Shown in pieces: positions 63,974 to 64,000 of a stretch of DNA of 64,000 nt. The translations under genes were made by a program, and so were the position numbers. The stretch lies in assembly GCF_900106795.1 (NCBI RefSeq), contig NZ_FNNS01000001.1, forward strand, positions 167,645 through 231,644, in the 5' to 3' direction. Numbering within the stretch: position 1 is the stretch's first letter; each line of letters starts with the position of its first letter. This DNA is from Aequorivita viscosa (GTDB lineage Bacteria; Bacteroidota; Bacteroidia; Flavobacteriales; Flavobacteriaceae). Below the pieces are notes generated by a model. The model had not been told where the DNA came from and did not search any database. It was given only the letters and a program-made list of their open reading frames with translations.

Positions 63974-64000
63974 ATGAGACGAAGTAAATTTTCACCACAA
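63974..64000 (+). CDS. Start of a transposase OrfA-like protein (cut by window end)
   Basis: Nine codons (MRRSKFSPQ) are visible. This start resembles IS3-type OrfA proteins (M(K/R)(K/R)SRF). Too short for a firm call; the inverted repeat just upstream supports an insertion sequence. Confidence 0.4.

Overview
The window is AT-rich chromosomal DNA from a member of the Bacteroidota, most likely a marine-type Flavobacteriaceae. Supporting signs are two proteins with type IX secretion C-terminal sorting domains, a TonB-dependent receptor with a carboxypeptidase-like plug extension, the flavobacterial small families HYC_CC_PP and Lacal_2735, TAnnTTTG-like -7 boxes, and many intergenic palindromes of the kind seen in this phylum. 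No rRNA, tRNA or CRISPR array was found. Family names come from motif recognition by reading; no database search was possible.

Layout. 1-1.7 kb: a cut-off CarboxypepD_reg-like protein and three small conserved genes. 1.9-10.4 kb: a copper/silver-type RND efflux locus (HYC_CC_PP protein, CusA/CzcA pump, TolC-type channel, DUF305 membrane protein, CusB-type adaptor with metal-binding ends). It is interrupted by a four-helix-bundle (S23/IVS) gene that sits between inverted arrays of short degenerate repeats. 10.5-14 kb: lipoproteins and a choloylglycine-hydrolase-type enzyme. 14.3-18.9 kb: an ABC ATPase with a permease/M1-aminopeptidase fusion. 19.0-23.3 kb: pta-ackA acetate pathway. 23.3-29.7 kb: T9SS protein, zinc-finger/FAD monooxygenase fusion, tRNA-dihydrouridine synthase, ABC exporter, REP-associated tyrosine transposase (RAYT). 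30.2-37.2 kb: processive GT2, TonB receptor and two sorbosone-dehydrogenase-like propellers. 37.2-40.9 kb: a decayed zone with a RAYT pseudogene, a stop-interrupted M28 peptidase and several dispersed repeats. 41.0-47.7 kb: a complete nine-gene N-type ATPase operon (atpDCQRBEFAG). 47.7-55.3 kb: DUF2784, a HigBA-like toxin/antitoxin with a shortened toxin, beta-barrel, patatin, DIP1984, cation/proton antiporter and a frameshifted universal stress protein. 55.8-64 kb: an HxlR-linked redox/electrophile-stress cluster (DsbA/FrnE-like, DoxX, divergent 4Fe-4S, Zn-alcohol dehydrogenase, OFA-type MFS, pirin), ending at the start of what looks like an insertion sequence.

The most distinctive signal is not a gene family. 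It is a set of intergenic arrays of 7-12 bp degenerate words, arranged as a direct array followed by its inverted copy (6.2/6.7, 21.9, 29.9, 44.1 and 56.3 kb). One of these encloses the four-helix-bundle gene. A second set consists of 26-33 bp palindromes with a conserved core, and some of these have entered coding sequence (cusA, both RAYT genes). Several genes also carry single-base lesions (in-frame stop or +1 shift), so either real decay or base-calling errors must be considered.
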